A model generated the notes under the pieces. That model saw nothing but the letters and a program-made list of their open reading frames with translations. It searched no databases and was not told where the DNA came from. From assembly GCF_030814215.1 (NCBI RefSeq), contig NZ_JAUSUT010000001.1, positions 6,572,001-6,636,000 on the forward strand: DNA of 64,000 nt. The letters are read 5' to 3'. This document shows positions 32,014 through 41,427 of the stretch, piece after piece. Both the position numbers and the translations under genes were made by a program. This DNA is from Amycolatopsis thermophila (lineage in GTDB: Bacteria; Actinomycetota; Actinomycetes; Mycobacteriales; Pseudonocardiaceae). Position 1 is the stretch's first letter; every line of letters begins with the position of its first letter.

Positions 32014-33495
32014 TCAGCCGAACAGCACTTGCTTGGTGTCGGTGAACTCGCGGAGGCCCTCGGGACCGCATTCGCGCCCCCAGCCGGAGCGCTTCACGCC
32101 GCCGAACGGCGCGGCCATCGTGGGCCCGAAGGTGTTGAGCGCGACCGACCCGGCGCGGATCCGGCGGGCGACCGCCAGCGCACGCTCCCGGTCCGCCGAG
32201 AACACGCTCGCGGCCAAGCCGTACTCGCTGTCGTTCGCGATCCGGACGGCGTCGTCGACGTCGTCGTAAGCCAGGACGGCGGTGACCGGGCCGAAGACTT
32301 CGTGCCGTGCGACGTCGTGGTCCTCGGCGACGCCGGTCAGCAGCGTGGGTTCGTGGAACCAGCCGGTGCGCAACCCCTCGGGACGGCCCCCGCCGGTCAC
32401 GACCGTCGCGCCCTGCTCGCGAGCCCGGTCCACGACGCGACGGGTCCGGTCGAGCGCGGCGCGGGTGGCGAGGGGACCGTGGTCGGTGTCCGTCGACCGC
32501 GGATCGCCGATCCGCAGCGCCCGATAGGCCCCGGCGAGCGCCTCGACGATCTCGTCGTGCCGGGCCGCCGGGACGAGCACCCGCGACAGCGCGGCGCACA
32601 CCTGACCGGCGCCGCTCATCGCCCCGGCCACCAGAGGCCGCAGTGCCCGGCCGAGGTCGACGTCCTCCAGCAGCACCGCCGGGGACTTGCCACCGAGCTC
32701 GAACACCGTGCGTGGCAGCAGATCGGCGCTCTGCCGGAGGATCTCCGAGGCAGTCCGGGGTCCGCCGGTGAACGAGATCATCTCGAACCGCGGATCGGCG
32801 ACCAGCCGCCGCGAAACCTCGACGCCGGCCGACAGGACGCTCAGCACCCCGGGCGGAAACCCCGCGGCGGCAGCGCATTCGGCCACGATCCGCATCATCA
32901 GCGCCGATTCGGGCGCCGACTTGACCACCACCGGGGCGCCCGCCAGCAGCGCGGGGACGACCTTGCTGCCCACGGTCGTCAGCGGACCGTTGTACGGCAT
33001 CACCGCCAGCACCGGCCCGACCGGGTCCCGGTCGATCCGCACCTCGCCGACCGGGGTCGTCCGGGTCTCGGGCGCCAGCGCGTCCTCGGCCACCTCGAGC
33101 GCGGTCCGCCAGGCGGTCTTCGCGGCGAAGCGGTGCAGCGTGCGGCTCCAGCGCACCGGAATCCCGGTCTCCACTGCCCACACGAGACCGATCTCGTCGG
33201 CCCGCTCCTCCAGGAGGTCGCAGAACCGGCCGCAGACTTCGATCCGGCGGCTGACCGGCCACCGCGGCCACGGACCGGCGAAGGCTTCGGCGGCCGCCGC
33301 CACCGCGGCATCCGCGTCTTCGGCCGACGGCGCCACGACCTCGGCGACGATCTCTTCGGTCGTCGGCGAGACGACCGTCGTGCGCTCGTGCCCGGCCGAG
33401 GGCCGCCACTCGCCGCCGATCAAGAGCGCGTCCGGCCGTGGTACGCGCAGGTCACCGTCCACCACGAGCTGCTCTCGGTTGTCCACCAGGCTCAT
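32014..33495 (-). CDS. Aldehyde dehydrogenase (NAD(P)-dependent)
   Basis: This 493-residue ALDH has the canonical FTGGPRTASEI, FELGGKSPAVLLEDVD (catalytic Glu) and GAGQVCAALSRVLV (catalytic Cys), and ends FGGVKRSGWGRECGPEGL. It oxidises an aldehyde to an acid. Its stop lies 22 bp before the SDR start and its ATG overlaps the preceding racemase-like gene's stop by four bases. The acid formed could be a substrate of the acyl-CoA ligase in the operon. It is the closest functional analogue in the window of the ALDH at 56942. Confidence 0.9.
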   Translation of the reverse strand: MSLVDNREQLVVDGDLRVPRPDALLIGGEWRPSAGHERTTVVSPTTEEIVAEVVAPSAEDADAAVAAAAEAFAGPWPRWPVSRRIEVCGRFCDLLEERADEIGLVWAVETGIPVRWSRTLHRFAAKTAWRTALEVAEDALAPETRTTPVGEVRIDRDPVGPVLAVMPYNGPLTTVGSKVVPALLAGAPVVVKSAPESALMMRIVAECAAAAGFPPGVLSVLSAGVEVSRRLVADPRFEMISFTGGPRTASEILRQSADLLPRTVFELGGKSPAVLLEDVDLGRALRPLVAGAMSGAGQVCAALSRVLVPAARHDEIVEALAGAYRALRIGDPRSTDTDHGPLATRAALDRTRRVVDRAREQGATVVTGGGRPEGLRTGWFHEPTLLTGVAEDHDVARHEVFGPVTAVLAYDDVDDAVRIANDSEYGLAASVFSADRERALAVARRIRAGSVALNTFGPTMAAPFGGVKRSGWGRECGPEGLREFTDTKQVLFG

Positions 33496-34673
33496 CGGAT
33501 CGCCCTCTCCTTCCGGACCTCGGCCTGGACGACGGTTTCCGCCGCGGCGAGTCCCGCGATCTCGGCGGGACTGAATCCCCAGTCCCGCAAGGCTTCTTCG
33601 GTGTGTTCACCGGGAACGGCGGCCGGCCCCGCCACCGCTCCCGGCGTGCGCCCGAACCGCGGCGCGGGTGCCGGCTGCAGCACCCCGTCGACCGGGACGA
33701 ACGACGAGCGCGCGACGCCGTGCTCGTGGGTGCGTGCCTCGTCGAGGGTCAGCACCGGGGAGAAGCAGGTGTCCCGGGCCCGGAACGTCTCGACCCACTG
33801 GGCGCGGGTGCGGGTCAGGAAGGTCTCCGCGAACCGGGCTCGCAGCTGCGGCCAGCGGCGTTCGTCGAACTGGTCCGGCAGGTTCTCGCCGGCCAGCTCG
33901 AGCGCGTCGAGCAGTTCCGCGTAGAACCGCGGCTCGTTCGCCGCGATCGCCACCCAGCGCCCGTCGGCGGTTTCGTAGGTGCCGTAGAACGGGGCGCCGC
34001 CGTCGAGCCGGTTCGACTCCCGGCGGTCCTGCCACTCGCCGACCTGCCGCAGCCCGTGGATCAGGGTGCCGAGCAGGCAGGAGCCGTCGAGCATCGCCGC
34101 GTCGACGACCTGGCCGCGGCCGGAGCGGGCGGCTTCGATCAGCCCGGCCGCGATCCCGAACGCCAGCAGCATCCCGCCGCCGCCGTAGTCGCCGACGAGG
34201 TTCAGCGGCGGGGTGGGGCGGCCGTCCGCCGGCCCGATGGCGTGCAGCAGACCGCTCAGTGCGAGGTAGTTCAGGTCGTGTCCGGGCAGGTGCGCCAGCG
34301 GGCCGTCCTGGCCCCACCCGGTCATCCGGCCGTACACCAGCCGGGGATTGCGGGCCAGGCACTTCTCCGGCCCGATGCCCAGCCGCTCGGCCACACCGGG
34401 CCGGCTGCCCTCGATGAGCGCGTCGGCCTGCTCGGCCAGCCGCAGCACGACCTCCGCGCCACCGGGGCGCTTCAGGTCGACGCCGACCGACCGCCGGCCG
34501 CGCAGGGTCGCGAACTCGTAGGACCGCTCGCCGGGAAGGTGCTCGCGCACGTGCCCGGCGCGGTCGACGCGGAGCACGTCCGCGCCCATGTCCGAGAGCA
34601 TCATGGCGCACCACGGCCCGGGCCCGATCGAGCCGATCTCGACCACCTTGACGCCTTCCAGCGGGCCCGGCAT
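33492..34673 (-). CDS. Alpha-methylacyl-CoA racemase-like protein
   Basis: The 393-residue protein is a close relative of the one at 10736-11968. It keeps the racemase residues with MCR spacing: His in GHDLNY (H132), Asp in LVGDYGGG (D162), Glu in AANEPRF (E247). It inverts 2-methyl-branched acyl-CoA. The ATG at 34673 overlaps the nitronate monooxygenase stop by one base (TGATG); the longer open frame upstream lies over that gene and has no homology. Its presence suggests the pathway handles alpha-methyl-branched acyl chains. Confidence 0.85.
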   Translation of the reverse strand: MPGPLEGVKVVEIGSIGPGPWCAMMLSDMGADVLRVDRAGHVREHLPGERSYEFATLRGRRSVGVDLKRPGGAEVVLRLAEQADALIEGSRPGVAERLGIGPEKCLARNPRLVYGRMTGWGQDGPLAHLPGHDLNYLALSGLLHAIGPADGRPTPPLNLVGDYGGGGMLLAFGIAAGLIEAARSGRGQVVDAAMLDGSCLLGTLIHGLRQVGEWQDRRESNRLDGGAPFYGTYETADGRWVAIAANEPRFYAELLDALELAGENLPDQFDERRWPQLRARFAETFLTRTRAQWVETFRARDTCFSPVLTLDEARTHEHGVARSSFVPVDGVLQPAPAPRFGRTPGAVAGPAAVPGEHTEEALRDWGFSPAEIAGLAAAETVVQAEVRKERAIR

Positions 34674-35758
34674 CAGCGGAACTCCACCGTCTTCTCCACC
34701 CGGCGCAACGCTTCGACGGTCTCCTCGACCAGCCGGTGGAGGACGTCGGCGGCCCCGGGGAGATCGGTGATCATGCCGGCACCCGATCCGGAGGGCAGGC
34801 TCATGTGCGACTTCAGGTTGGCGCGCATGGCGGCGTACTTGAACGGCATGGTCAGCACCCGCTGGACCGGGTACGGGCGCAGTTCGTCCTCGTGACCCTC
34901 CCAGACCTCGGTGAAGCGGTTGCGCAACATGCGCACGTGCAGGCCGTCGAACAGCACTGAGCGCAGCGTCGAGTCGTATCCGGCTTCGAGGACCGCCTCC
35001 TTGAAGACGTCCTCCGAACCGGATTCCCGGGTGGCCAGGAACCGGGTGCCGACCCACGCGCCCTGCGCACCGGCGGTCAGGCACGCGGCGATCTGGGAGC
35101 CCTTGACCAGCCCGCCCGCGGCGACGACCGGCACCGTCGCGAACTCCAGCACCTCGGCGAGGAGGGTGATCAGCCCGACGTCGCCGGTGTGGCCGCCGCC
35201 CTCGGTGCCCTGGACGATGACGACGTCCGTGCCGTTGCGGATCGCGCTGCGCGCGTGCTTGGCGAGCCCGACGATGCTCATCACTTTCGCGCCCTTGGCG
35301 TGACACGCCTCGACGACCCAGGTCGGGGTGCCCAGGGCGCAGGCGATCACCTCGACTCCGTGATCGAGAGCGATCTCGAGCTTCTTCTTGTTGTCGGCCA
35401 GGCTGATCGCCTGGTCAGTGGTCGGCTTGATCTCGACGCCGCGCTCGTTCAGCTCCGACTTCAGCTGCCGCAACGGCCCCGGCAGCTCGGGCACCTCGAC
35501 ATCGGACAGTCCCTTCGGGGCATTCGCCGGGAAGCCGAGGTCCACGCAGAGCGGCCCCTCGCTGAGCGAGCGGAACAACCGGATCTCCTCGTCGACCTGC
35601 TCCGGCGTGATGTCGATACCACCGATCGAGCCGAGACCGCCCGCGTTCGAGACCGCGGCGGCCAGCCGGCCGTAGGCGACGTTGCCCATGCCTGCCTGCA
35701 TGAGGGGCACGTCGATCCCCAGAAGCTCACAGATCGGGGTCCGCAGGATCGGCGGCAT
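34673..35758 (-). CDS. Nitronate monooxygenase family flavoprotein (2-nitropropane dioxygenase-like)
   Basis: The 361-residue FMN TIM-barrel protein has PLMQAGMGNVAYGRLAAAVS, the phosphate-binding GTEGGGHTGDVG, VVAAGGLVKG and WVGTRFLAT. The family includes nitronate monooxygenases and NADH:quinone reductases; many catabolic operons carry a member of unknown substrate. It is the first gene of the operon. AGGAGG is positioned well before its ATG. An AT-rich promoter region and the divergent TetR gene lie upstream. Confidence 0.85.
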   Translation of the reverse strand: MPPILRTPICELLGIDVPLMQAGMGNVAYGRLAAAVSNAGGLGSIGGIDITPEQVDEEIRLFRSLSEGPLCVDLGFPANAPKGLSDVEVPELPGPLRQLKSELNERGVEIKPTTDQAISLADNKKKLEIALDHGVEVIACALGTPTWVVEACHAKGAKVMSIVGLAKHARSAIRNGTDVVIVQGTEGGGHTGDVGLITLLAEVLEFATVPVVAAGGLVKGSQIAACLTAGAQGAWVGTRFLATRESGSEDVFKEAVLEAGYDSTLRSVLFDGLHVRMLRNRFTEVWEGHEDELRPYPVQRVLTMPFKYAAMRANLKSHMSLPSGSGAGMITDLPGAADVLHRLVEETVEALRRVEKTVEFR

Positions 35759-35979
35759 GGGTCCTCCTCGAGTGGCCTGCCCGGGGTCCGGGCACGGAGC
35801 GAATCAAGATCCGGATACATTTAATATTTGCTCACGTCTGCCCTGTTCACCCAGGACAGCGCGGCGAGTTCGTATTTTCTAACACTTCCTCGAAAAGTTG
35901 GCAACACCTGAGCCGGCGTTGGTCACTTCTTCGAACACCCTGTAGATTTCCAGTGGGACTACCGGGGAAGGACGATCAG
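35759..35979. promoter_or_regulatory. Divergent promoter region between NMO operon and tetR
   Basis: This 221-bp region is markedly AT-richer than its surroundings at 35805-35835 (ATACATTTAATATTTG) and 35870-35900. It must contain the promoter of the eight-gene minus-strand operon and that of tetR. I cannot single out a convincing -35/-10 pair or a perfect operator palindrome. TetR control of both directions is likely from the arrangement. Confidence 0.5.
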
Positions 35980-36672
35980 GTGACGAAGGCAGCCGATGCC
36001 GGGCGGCGTGAACGCAAGTCCGACAAGACGCGGCGGCGCATCCTCGACGCGGCCGCGGACCTGTTGAACCGCAAGGGTTTCGACGGCACCCGGCTCTCCG
36101 AGATCGCGACGCTGGCCGAGCTGCGTGTGCCCGCCATCTACTACTACTTCGACTCGCGGGAAGCGATCCTCGAAGAGGTGGTCAACATCGGCGACCGGCT
36201 GGCCCACGAGAACGTCACGCGGCGGCTGGCCGAGCTGTCGCCGGCCGCTTCGGCGCTGGACCGGATCTGCACGGCGTTCGCCGCCCACCTCGAGATGGTG
36301 CTGATGGAGTCGGCCTACACCGCGGCCGCGATGCGCACGATGGGCCAGCTCCCGGCCGACATGCGGGCGCGCCAGCTGGAGCGCCAGCGCGCAAGCGGCC
36401 GGATGTGGCGGGAACTCATCCAGGCCGGCGTCGAAGCCGGCGAGATCGACCCCGGCCTCGACCCACGCGCCGCCCGGATGTTCCTGCTCGGCGCGGTGAA
36501 CTGGGCGAGCGAGTGGTGGAACCCCGAGCGCGGCAGCCTGAAGGAAATCCTCGCGACCGCGCAGCGGCTCATCCGCAACGCCCTCGCCGGCCCACTCCTC
36601 GCCTCGCGACCGGCCACCACCGCCCCACCGGCGGCGGCGCTGTCGCCTGTCTTCACTCCCCCGGCGATCTGA
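35980..36672 (+). CDS. TetR-family transcriptional regulator
   Basis: The 230-residue regulator has an N-terminal TetR HTH (RRRILDAAADLLNRKGFDG, LSEIATLAELRVPAIYYYF, residues about 15-62) and a helical ligand domain. It starts at GTG 35980, which has GAAGGA upstream; an earlier in-frame GTG at 35953 lacks a ribosome site. The C-terminus is Ala/Pro-rich. Divergent from the NMO-to-HyuB operon, it is probably that operon's repressor, with an acyl-CoA or ketone ligand as guess. Confidence 0.87.
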   Translation: MTKAADAGRRERKSDKTRRRILDAAADLLNRKGFDGTRLSEIATLAELRVPAIYYYFDSREAILEEVVNIGDRLAHENVTRRLAELSPAASALDRICTAFAAHLEMVLMESAYTAAAMRTMGQLPADMRARQLERQRASGRMWRELIQAGVEAGEIDPGLDPRAARMFLLGAVNWASEWWNPERGSLKEILATAQRLIRNALAGPLLASRPATTAPPAAALSPVFTPPAI

Positions 36673-37032
36673 GCCCCCTCGGAGGACGCAACCTGCGGCG
36701 GGACGGTCTGCGACACGTGAGGTTCGTCCGCCGCCGCTGACGCACGCGGAAATCCGTGCACTCGACACGACACCGATGCGGCGGGCACGCCCGGCATCCG
36801 GCGCGATGCATACGGGGACGATCGGGGTCCGCGAGCGCGACGACGAGCAGCGGGGGCGCCGCTGCTGTGCCGGGCCCGGTCCGGCTCGGTGCTGCTGCAC
36901 ACCTGCTCGATCACGGACCAGACGACGCCGTCCCCGTCCTCGTACCGCCCGGCATCACCAGCCCGACCGCGTGAGGTGGTCGGATCAACCACGGTGTCCG
37001 GCGAACGGGCGAAGGTGGACACGGCTACCGGA
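36673..37032. other. Intergenic region after tetR
   Basis: The roughly 360 bases between two convergent stop codons contain no recognisable coding sequence. Short open frames here lack homology and good start sites. No strong terminator hairpin was seen. Confidence 0.4.
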
Positions 37033-37860
37033 CTAATCGAGGAACAGGTCGGGCGCCAGGTCCTCACTCGGGCCGAGGGCGTAGCGGGAGAAGTCGGTAA
37101 TGCCCTCTTGTTCGAGGACGGCGTCGTCCAGGTAGAAGTTTCCGGTGTATCTCCGCGCGTCACGGGTGAGGATCGCGTAGGCGGCGTCGGCCATGATCTG
37201 CGGGGAACGTGATCGCTCCATCATCGCGTTGTCGCCCACGACGTGTTCGACCGCCGCGGTGGCTATCGTCGTCCGCGGCCACAGCGAGTTCACCGCTATG
37301 CCGTCGCCGGCCAACTCGTGGGCGAGCCCCAGGGTGCACAGGCTCATGCCGTACTTCGCGATGGTGTACCCGAGGTGCCGGCCCGCCCACCGCGGCGACA
37401 GGCTCAGCGGCGGCGACAGGTTCAGGATGTGCGGGTTCGCCGACTTGCGCAGGTGCGGCAGGCACGCCTTGCTGAGCAAGAAGGTTCCCCTCGCGTTGAC
37501 GTCCTGCATGAGGTCGTACCGCTTCATCGTCAGATCAGCGGTCGCCGACAAGTCGATCGCGCTCGCGTTGTTGACGCACACGTCGATCGAGCCGAATTCG
37601 AGCGCCGTGCGTTCCACCGCCTCGAGCACGGCGTCGTCGTCCCGCACGTCCCCGACGATCGGCAGTGCGTTGCCGCCCGCCCGTTCGATCTCCCGGGCGG
37701 CCGCGTGGACCGTGCCCGGCAGCTTGGGGTGTGGCTGACCGGTTTTCGCCAGCAGTGCGACGTTCGCGCCGTCCCGCCCGGCCCGGACCGCGATCGCGAG
37801 GCCGATGCCCCGGCTGCCACCGGACATGATCACCGTCTGGCCCGACAAGTCACGCGGCAC
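37033..37860 (-). CDS. Short-chain dehydrogenase (HSDL2-like)
   Basis: This 275-residue SDR has SGGSRGIGLAIA, LLAKTGQPHPKLPGT and NNASAID, followed by LSPPLSLSPRW and YTIAKYGMSLC. The ...KT..PHPKLPGT segment and the YTIAKYGMS active site are characteristic of the hydroxysteroid-dehydrogenase-like-2 group. The GTG start at 37860 follows AGGAGG. The gene is divergent from the acyl-CoA ligase operon; its substrate is unknown. Confidence 0.85.
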   Translation of the reverse strand: MPRDLSGQTVIMSGGSRGIGLAIAVRAGRDGANVALLAKTGQPHPKLPGTVHAAAREIERAGGNALPIVGDVRDDDAVLEAVERTALEFGSIDVCVNNASAIDLSATADLTMKRYDLMQDVNARGTFLLSKACLPHLRKSANPHILNLSPPLSLSPRWAGRHLGYTIAKYGMSLCTLGLAHELAGDGIAVNSLWPRTTIATAAVEHVVGDNAMMERSRSPQIMADAAYAILTRDARRYTGNFYLDDAVLEQEGITDFSRYALGPSEDLAPDLFLD

Positions 37861-38084
37861 GGAATTCCTCCTTCTCCTTGCGATTCCACCATCATGGGGC
37901 CGCCGTCGGGCGGCCTCCACGGTTCGAACCGACAACGCCGCGGCCCGCCGTTGTCGGTCGCGGCCACCTCGCCGCGGCCCTGCCCGCCCGCGACGGGCCG
38001 TTTTGGTTCTGATCGACAAAGGCCGCGGGCAACTTGGTCGGCACGAGCCATGTCGTGCGGCTCGGATCCGCTCCTAGTGTCTTG
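37861..38084. promoter_or_regulatory. Divergent intergenic region
   Basis: These bases separate the SDR and acyl-CoA ligase genes and must carry both promoters. I see no gene. No clear hexamer pair is evident in this GC-rich stretch. Confidence 0.35.
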
Positions 38085-38110
38085 CCTCACACGAAGACGT
38101 GACTGTGAGG
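38085..38110 (+). promoter_or_regulatory. Inverted repeat overlapping the ribosome site of the acyl-CoA ligase
   Basis: Perfect 7-bp arms CCTCACA (38085-38091) and TGTGAGG (38104-38110) flank 12 bases. The right arm contains the GAGG ribosome site seven bases before GTG 38118. It could be a protein operator or an RNA hairpin that hides the ribosome site. Confidence 0.45.
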
Positions 38111-38117
38111 TGTTTCG

Positions 38118-39575
38118 GTGAGCATCGGCTACTTCCCGTGGAACCGGCCTGCGGCCGCGGCGGACCGGCCGTGCCTGCGCGATCCCGAGACGGAACTGAC
38201 CTACGGCCAGGTGAACCTCCGGGTCGAGGCGATCACCGAGCAACTGGCCGGGCGCGGCATCGGGAACGGGGATGTCGTCGCGATCATGCTCCCCAACCGG
38301 GTCGAACTGCTCCTCGTCGTCCTCGCGGCCTGGAGGATCGGCGCGCTCGCCACTCCGCTGAACCCGGCGTTCACGGTGACCGAAGCGCGGTACCAGCTCG
38401 ACGATTCCGGGGCCGCCCTGCTGGTCACGGACCGGGACCCGGCCGGCTACGACGTGCCGGTCCTCGACGTGCGGGACCTGGCCACCGTGCCGGCCGGCGC
38501 CGGGTCGCCGGGGCGCTCCGATCCCGCGGACATCGCGCTGCTGATCTACACCAGCGGGTCGACCGGCCGGCCGAAGGGCGTCATGCTCGACCACGCCAAC
38601 CTACGGGCCATGACGTCGATGCTGGCCGCCCACCTGCACCTGGGCGCCGACGACCACTGCCTGCTCGTGCTGCCCCTGTTCCACGTCAACTCGCTGTGCG
38701 TGAGCTTCCTGGCGCCCATGCTCGTCGGCGCCCAGATCACGATCCTGCCGCGGTTCGCGCCGGACACCTTCCTGGCGGCCGTGCGACGGTACCGGCCGAC
38801 CTACTTCTCTGCCGTGCCGACGGTCTACGCGCGGCTGGCCGAACTCCCGGACCACGTCCGGACGGCCCTGACGTCGGTGCGCTTCGCCGTGTGCGGGGCC
38901 GCGCCGATGCCACGCGAGCTGCTCGAACGGTGCGCCGACCGGTTCGGCATCGTCATCGTCGAGGGCTACGGGCTCACCGAGGGCACGTGCGCGTCGACCT
39001 GCAACCCCCTGGACGGTCCCCGCAAGCTGGGCACGGTCGGCCCGTCGTTGCCCGGGCAGCAGGTGAAGATCGTCGACGAGTCGGGCCGGGAGTGCGCCCC
39101 CGGACAGGCCGGCGAGGTCGTCATCGCGGGACCGAACGTCATGCGCGGCTACCTCCACCGCCCGGAGGCCACCGCGGAAACCGTGCGCGGCGGCCTGCTG
39201 CACACCGGAGACGTCGGATACCTCGACGAGGACGGCTACCTCGTCCTGGTCGACCGCATCAAGGACATGATCATCCGGGGTGGCGAGAACATCTACCCCA
39301 AGGAGATCGAGGCGGCGTTGTGCCACCACGACGCCGTGCTGGAAGCCGCCGTCATCGGCGAACCCCACCCGGTCTACGGCGAGGTGCCGGTGGCCTTCGT
39401 CGTCCGTTACCCCGGCGCGTCCGCCACCGCGGAGGAACTGCTCGAGCACTGCCGGCGCGACCTCACGAAGGTCAAGCTCCCGGCGCGCATCTCGATCGTC
39501 GACGCCCTGCCGAAGAACCCGGTCGGAAAGATCGACAAACCCGCGCTGCGCAGCGCACTTCCGGTCGCCCGATAG
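38118..39575 (+). CDS. AMP-forming acyl-CoA ligase (fatty-acid-CoA ligase type)
   Basis: The 485-residue ANL ligase has LLIYTSGSTGRPKG, VEGYGLTEGTCAS, LLHTGDVGYLDEDGYL, DRIKDMIIRGGENIYPKEIE and the C-terminal lysine in NPVGKIDKP. It is shorter than the other two ligases but complete. GTG 38118 has GAGG seven bases upstream, inside an inverted repeat. It heads a four-gene operon with a DUF3556-type membrane protein, an FAD enzyme and a PucR-type regulator. The acid substrate is unknown. Confidence 0.88.
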   Translation: MSIGYFPWNRPAAAADRPCLRDPETELTYGQVNLRVEAITEQLAGRGIGNGDVVAIMLPNRVELLLVVLAAWRIGALATPLNPAFTVTEARYQLDDSGAALLVTDRDPAGYDVPVLDVRDLATVPAGAGSPGRSDPADIALLIYTSGSTGRPKGVMLDHANLRAMTSMLAAHLHLGADDHCLLVLPLFHVNSLCVSFLAPMLVGAQITILPRFAPDTFLAAVRRYRPTYFSAVPTVYARLAELPDHVRTALTSVRFAVCGAAPMPRELLERCADRFGIVIVEGYGLTEGTCASTCNPLDGPRKLGTVGPSLPGQQVKIVDESGRECAPGQAGEVVIAGPNVMRGYLHRPEATAETVRGGLLHTGDVGYLDEDGYLVLVDRIKDMIIRGGENIYPKEIEAALCHHDAVLEAAVIGEPHPVYGEVPVAFVVRYPGASATAEELLEHCRRDLTKVKLPARISIVDALPKNPVGKIDKPALRSALPVAR

Positions 39576-39600
39576 GAATTCGCTCAAAGGAGAGAGAAAC

Positions 39601-41427
39601 GTGGGACTCACCAAACCGGACTTCCCGCCGGTCGACGTCGAGACTTTTCTCGGCGAACCGTTGCGGGAGCGCATCAAGGCGCTGTCACTGCACTGGGTCG
39701 AGTACGGCTTCGGCTCCCCCAAACTGTTCCACCTGATCTACGCCGTGAAGGTGTTCGTGCTGCACATGGTCGCCGGCGCGGCGGCGGCGACCTGGTCGTC
39801 CGGTCTCGGTCCGTTCTGGGACGTCGCGACCTGGTGGAACGAGCCCATCGTGTACCAGAAGCTGATCCTGTGGACGGTGCTGCTGGAGACCGTCGGCGTG
39901 GCCGGCTCGTGGGGGCCGCTCGCGGGCAAGTTCAAGCCGATGACCGGTGGCGTGCTGTTCTGGACCCGCCCCGGCACGATCCGCGTCCGCCCCTGGCGCC
40001 GGGTCCCGTTCACCTCCGGCGATCGCCGCACCGTGTTCGACGTGCTGCTCTACCTCACGGTGCTCGGGGCGCTGCTGGCCGCCATCCTCACGCCCGGGCA
40101 TCCCAGCGCGACGCTGTCGGCTGCTCTGCCGGGCAACACGTCCGGCCTGGTGAACCCGGTGCCGGTCGCCGTCGCGATCGCCGCGCTGGTGCTGCTCGGC
40201 CTGCGGGACAAGGTGATCTTCCTGGCGGCTCGGGGTGAGCAGTACCTGCCCGCGATGGTGTTCTTCGTCGCCCTGCCCTTCGTGGACATGATCGTCGCGC
40301 TGAAGCTGCTGATCGTGGTCGTGTGGATCGGCGCCGGGGTGTCGAAGTTCGGCAAGCACTTCTCCAACGTCGTCCCGCCGATGGTGAGCAACAGCCCGTG
40401 CATCCCGGCGAAGTGGTTCAAGCGCGCGCACTACCGGGACTTCCCGCGCGACATCCGTCCGTCCAAAGTGGCCGGTTTGCTGGCCCACGTCGGCGGCACC
40501 TGCGTCGAGATCATCACGCCGCTGATCCTGCTGCTGTCGACCAACCGGGTCCTGACGCTCGCCGCGGTCGCGATGATGGTGCTGTTCCACCTGTTCATCA
40601 CCTCGACGTTCCCGCTGGCGGTCCCGCTGGAGTGGAACATCCTGTTCGCCTTCGCCGCGATCTTCCTGTTCTGGGGCTTCCCCAACGAGGCCGGCTACGG
40701 GATCGGCGACATGTCCTCGCCCTGGCTGACCGCCGCGATCGCCGCCGGCCTGCTGTTCTTCCCGGTTCTGGGCAACCTGCGGCCCGACCTCGTGTCGTTC
40801 CTGCCGTCGATGCGGCAGTACGCGGGCAACTGGGCGTCGGCGCTGTGGGCGTTCGCACCGGGCGCCGAGGAGAAGCTCGACGCCGTGCGCCGTCCGACGC
40901 GGAACCAGATCGACCAGCTCAAGGGCATGGGTTACGCCCCCGCCATCTCCGAGATCACGATGCAGCAGACCATCGCGTGGCGCTCGATGCACAGCCAGGG
41001 ACGCGGTCTGTTCTCCCTGCTGTACAAGCACCTGCCCGACATCGACCGGTGGACGATCCGGGAGGCCGAGTTCGCGTGCAACTCGCTGCTCGGCTTCAAC
41101 TTTGGCGACGGGCACATGCACAACGAGGACATGCTGGCCGCGTTGCAACGGCGATGCGGGTTCTCACCCGGCGAGTTCCTCGTGGTGTGGGTGGAATCCC
41201 AGGCCATCCACAGCCGGGTCCAGCACTACAAGGTCATCGACGTCGCCGTCGGCCTGATCGAGCGCGGCACGTGGAAGGTCGCCGACGCCGTCGCCGAGCA
41301 GCCCTGGCTGCCGAACGGGCCCATCCCGCTGCAGGTGGAGTGGTCACGGGCCGCGAACGGCGACCAGACGGCGCAGGCCACCCCGCAGCGCCGCACCCCG
41401 CAGCACCGCACTGGGACGCCGGCATGA
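39601..41427 (+). CDS. DUF3556-type multi-pass membrane protein
   Basis: The 608-residue protein has about nine to ten hydrophobic segments between residues 45 and 400 and a soluble C-terminal part of about 190 residues (MHNEDMLAALQRRCGF, WVESQAIHSRVQHY). I recognise it as DUF3556-like, known in mycobacteria and relatives without an assigned function. Segments such as WIGAGVSKFGKHF loosely recall the HTTM/vitamin-K carboxylase-like fold; that is only an impression. AGGAGAGAG precedes GTG 39601. The last codons overlap the FAD enzyme start by four bases (ATGA), which implies a linked role, perhaps on a membrane lipid. Confidence 0.7.
   Translation: MGLTKPDFPPVDVETFLGEPLRERIKALSLHWVEYGFGSPKLFHLIYAVKVFVLHMVAGAAAATWSSGLGPFWDVATWWNEPIVYQKLILWTVLLETVGVAGSWGPLAGKFKPMTGGVLFWTRPGTIRVRPWRRVPFTSGDRRTVFDVLLYLTVLGALLAAILTPGHPSATLSAALPGNTSGLVNPVPVAVAIAALVLLGLRDKVIFLAARGEQYLPAMVFFVALPFVDMIVALKLLIVVVWIGAGVSKFGKHFSNVVPPMVSNSPCIPAKWFKRAHYRDFPRDIRPSKVAGLLAHVGGTCVEIITPLILLLSTNRVLTLAAVAMMVLFHLFITSTFPLAVPLEWNILFAFAAIFLFWGFPNEAGYGIGDMSSPWLTAAIAAGLLFFPVLGNLRPDLVSFLPSMRQYAGNWASALWAFAPGAEEKLDAVRRPTRNQIDQLKGMGYAPAISEITMQQTIAWRSMHSQGRGLFSLLYKHLPDIDRWTIREAEFACNSLLGFNFGDGHMHNEDMLAALQRRCGFSPGEFLVVWVESQAIHSRVQHYKVIDVAVGLIERGTWKVADAVAEQPWLPNGPIPLQVEWSRAANGDQTAQATPQRRTPQHRTGTPA

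Noticed and set aside
36673..37032. Possible short gene after tetR (for example a frame ending VPVLVPPGITSPTA).
   Set aside because: There is no start with a ribosome site, no domain and no conserved context; treated as non-coding.
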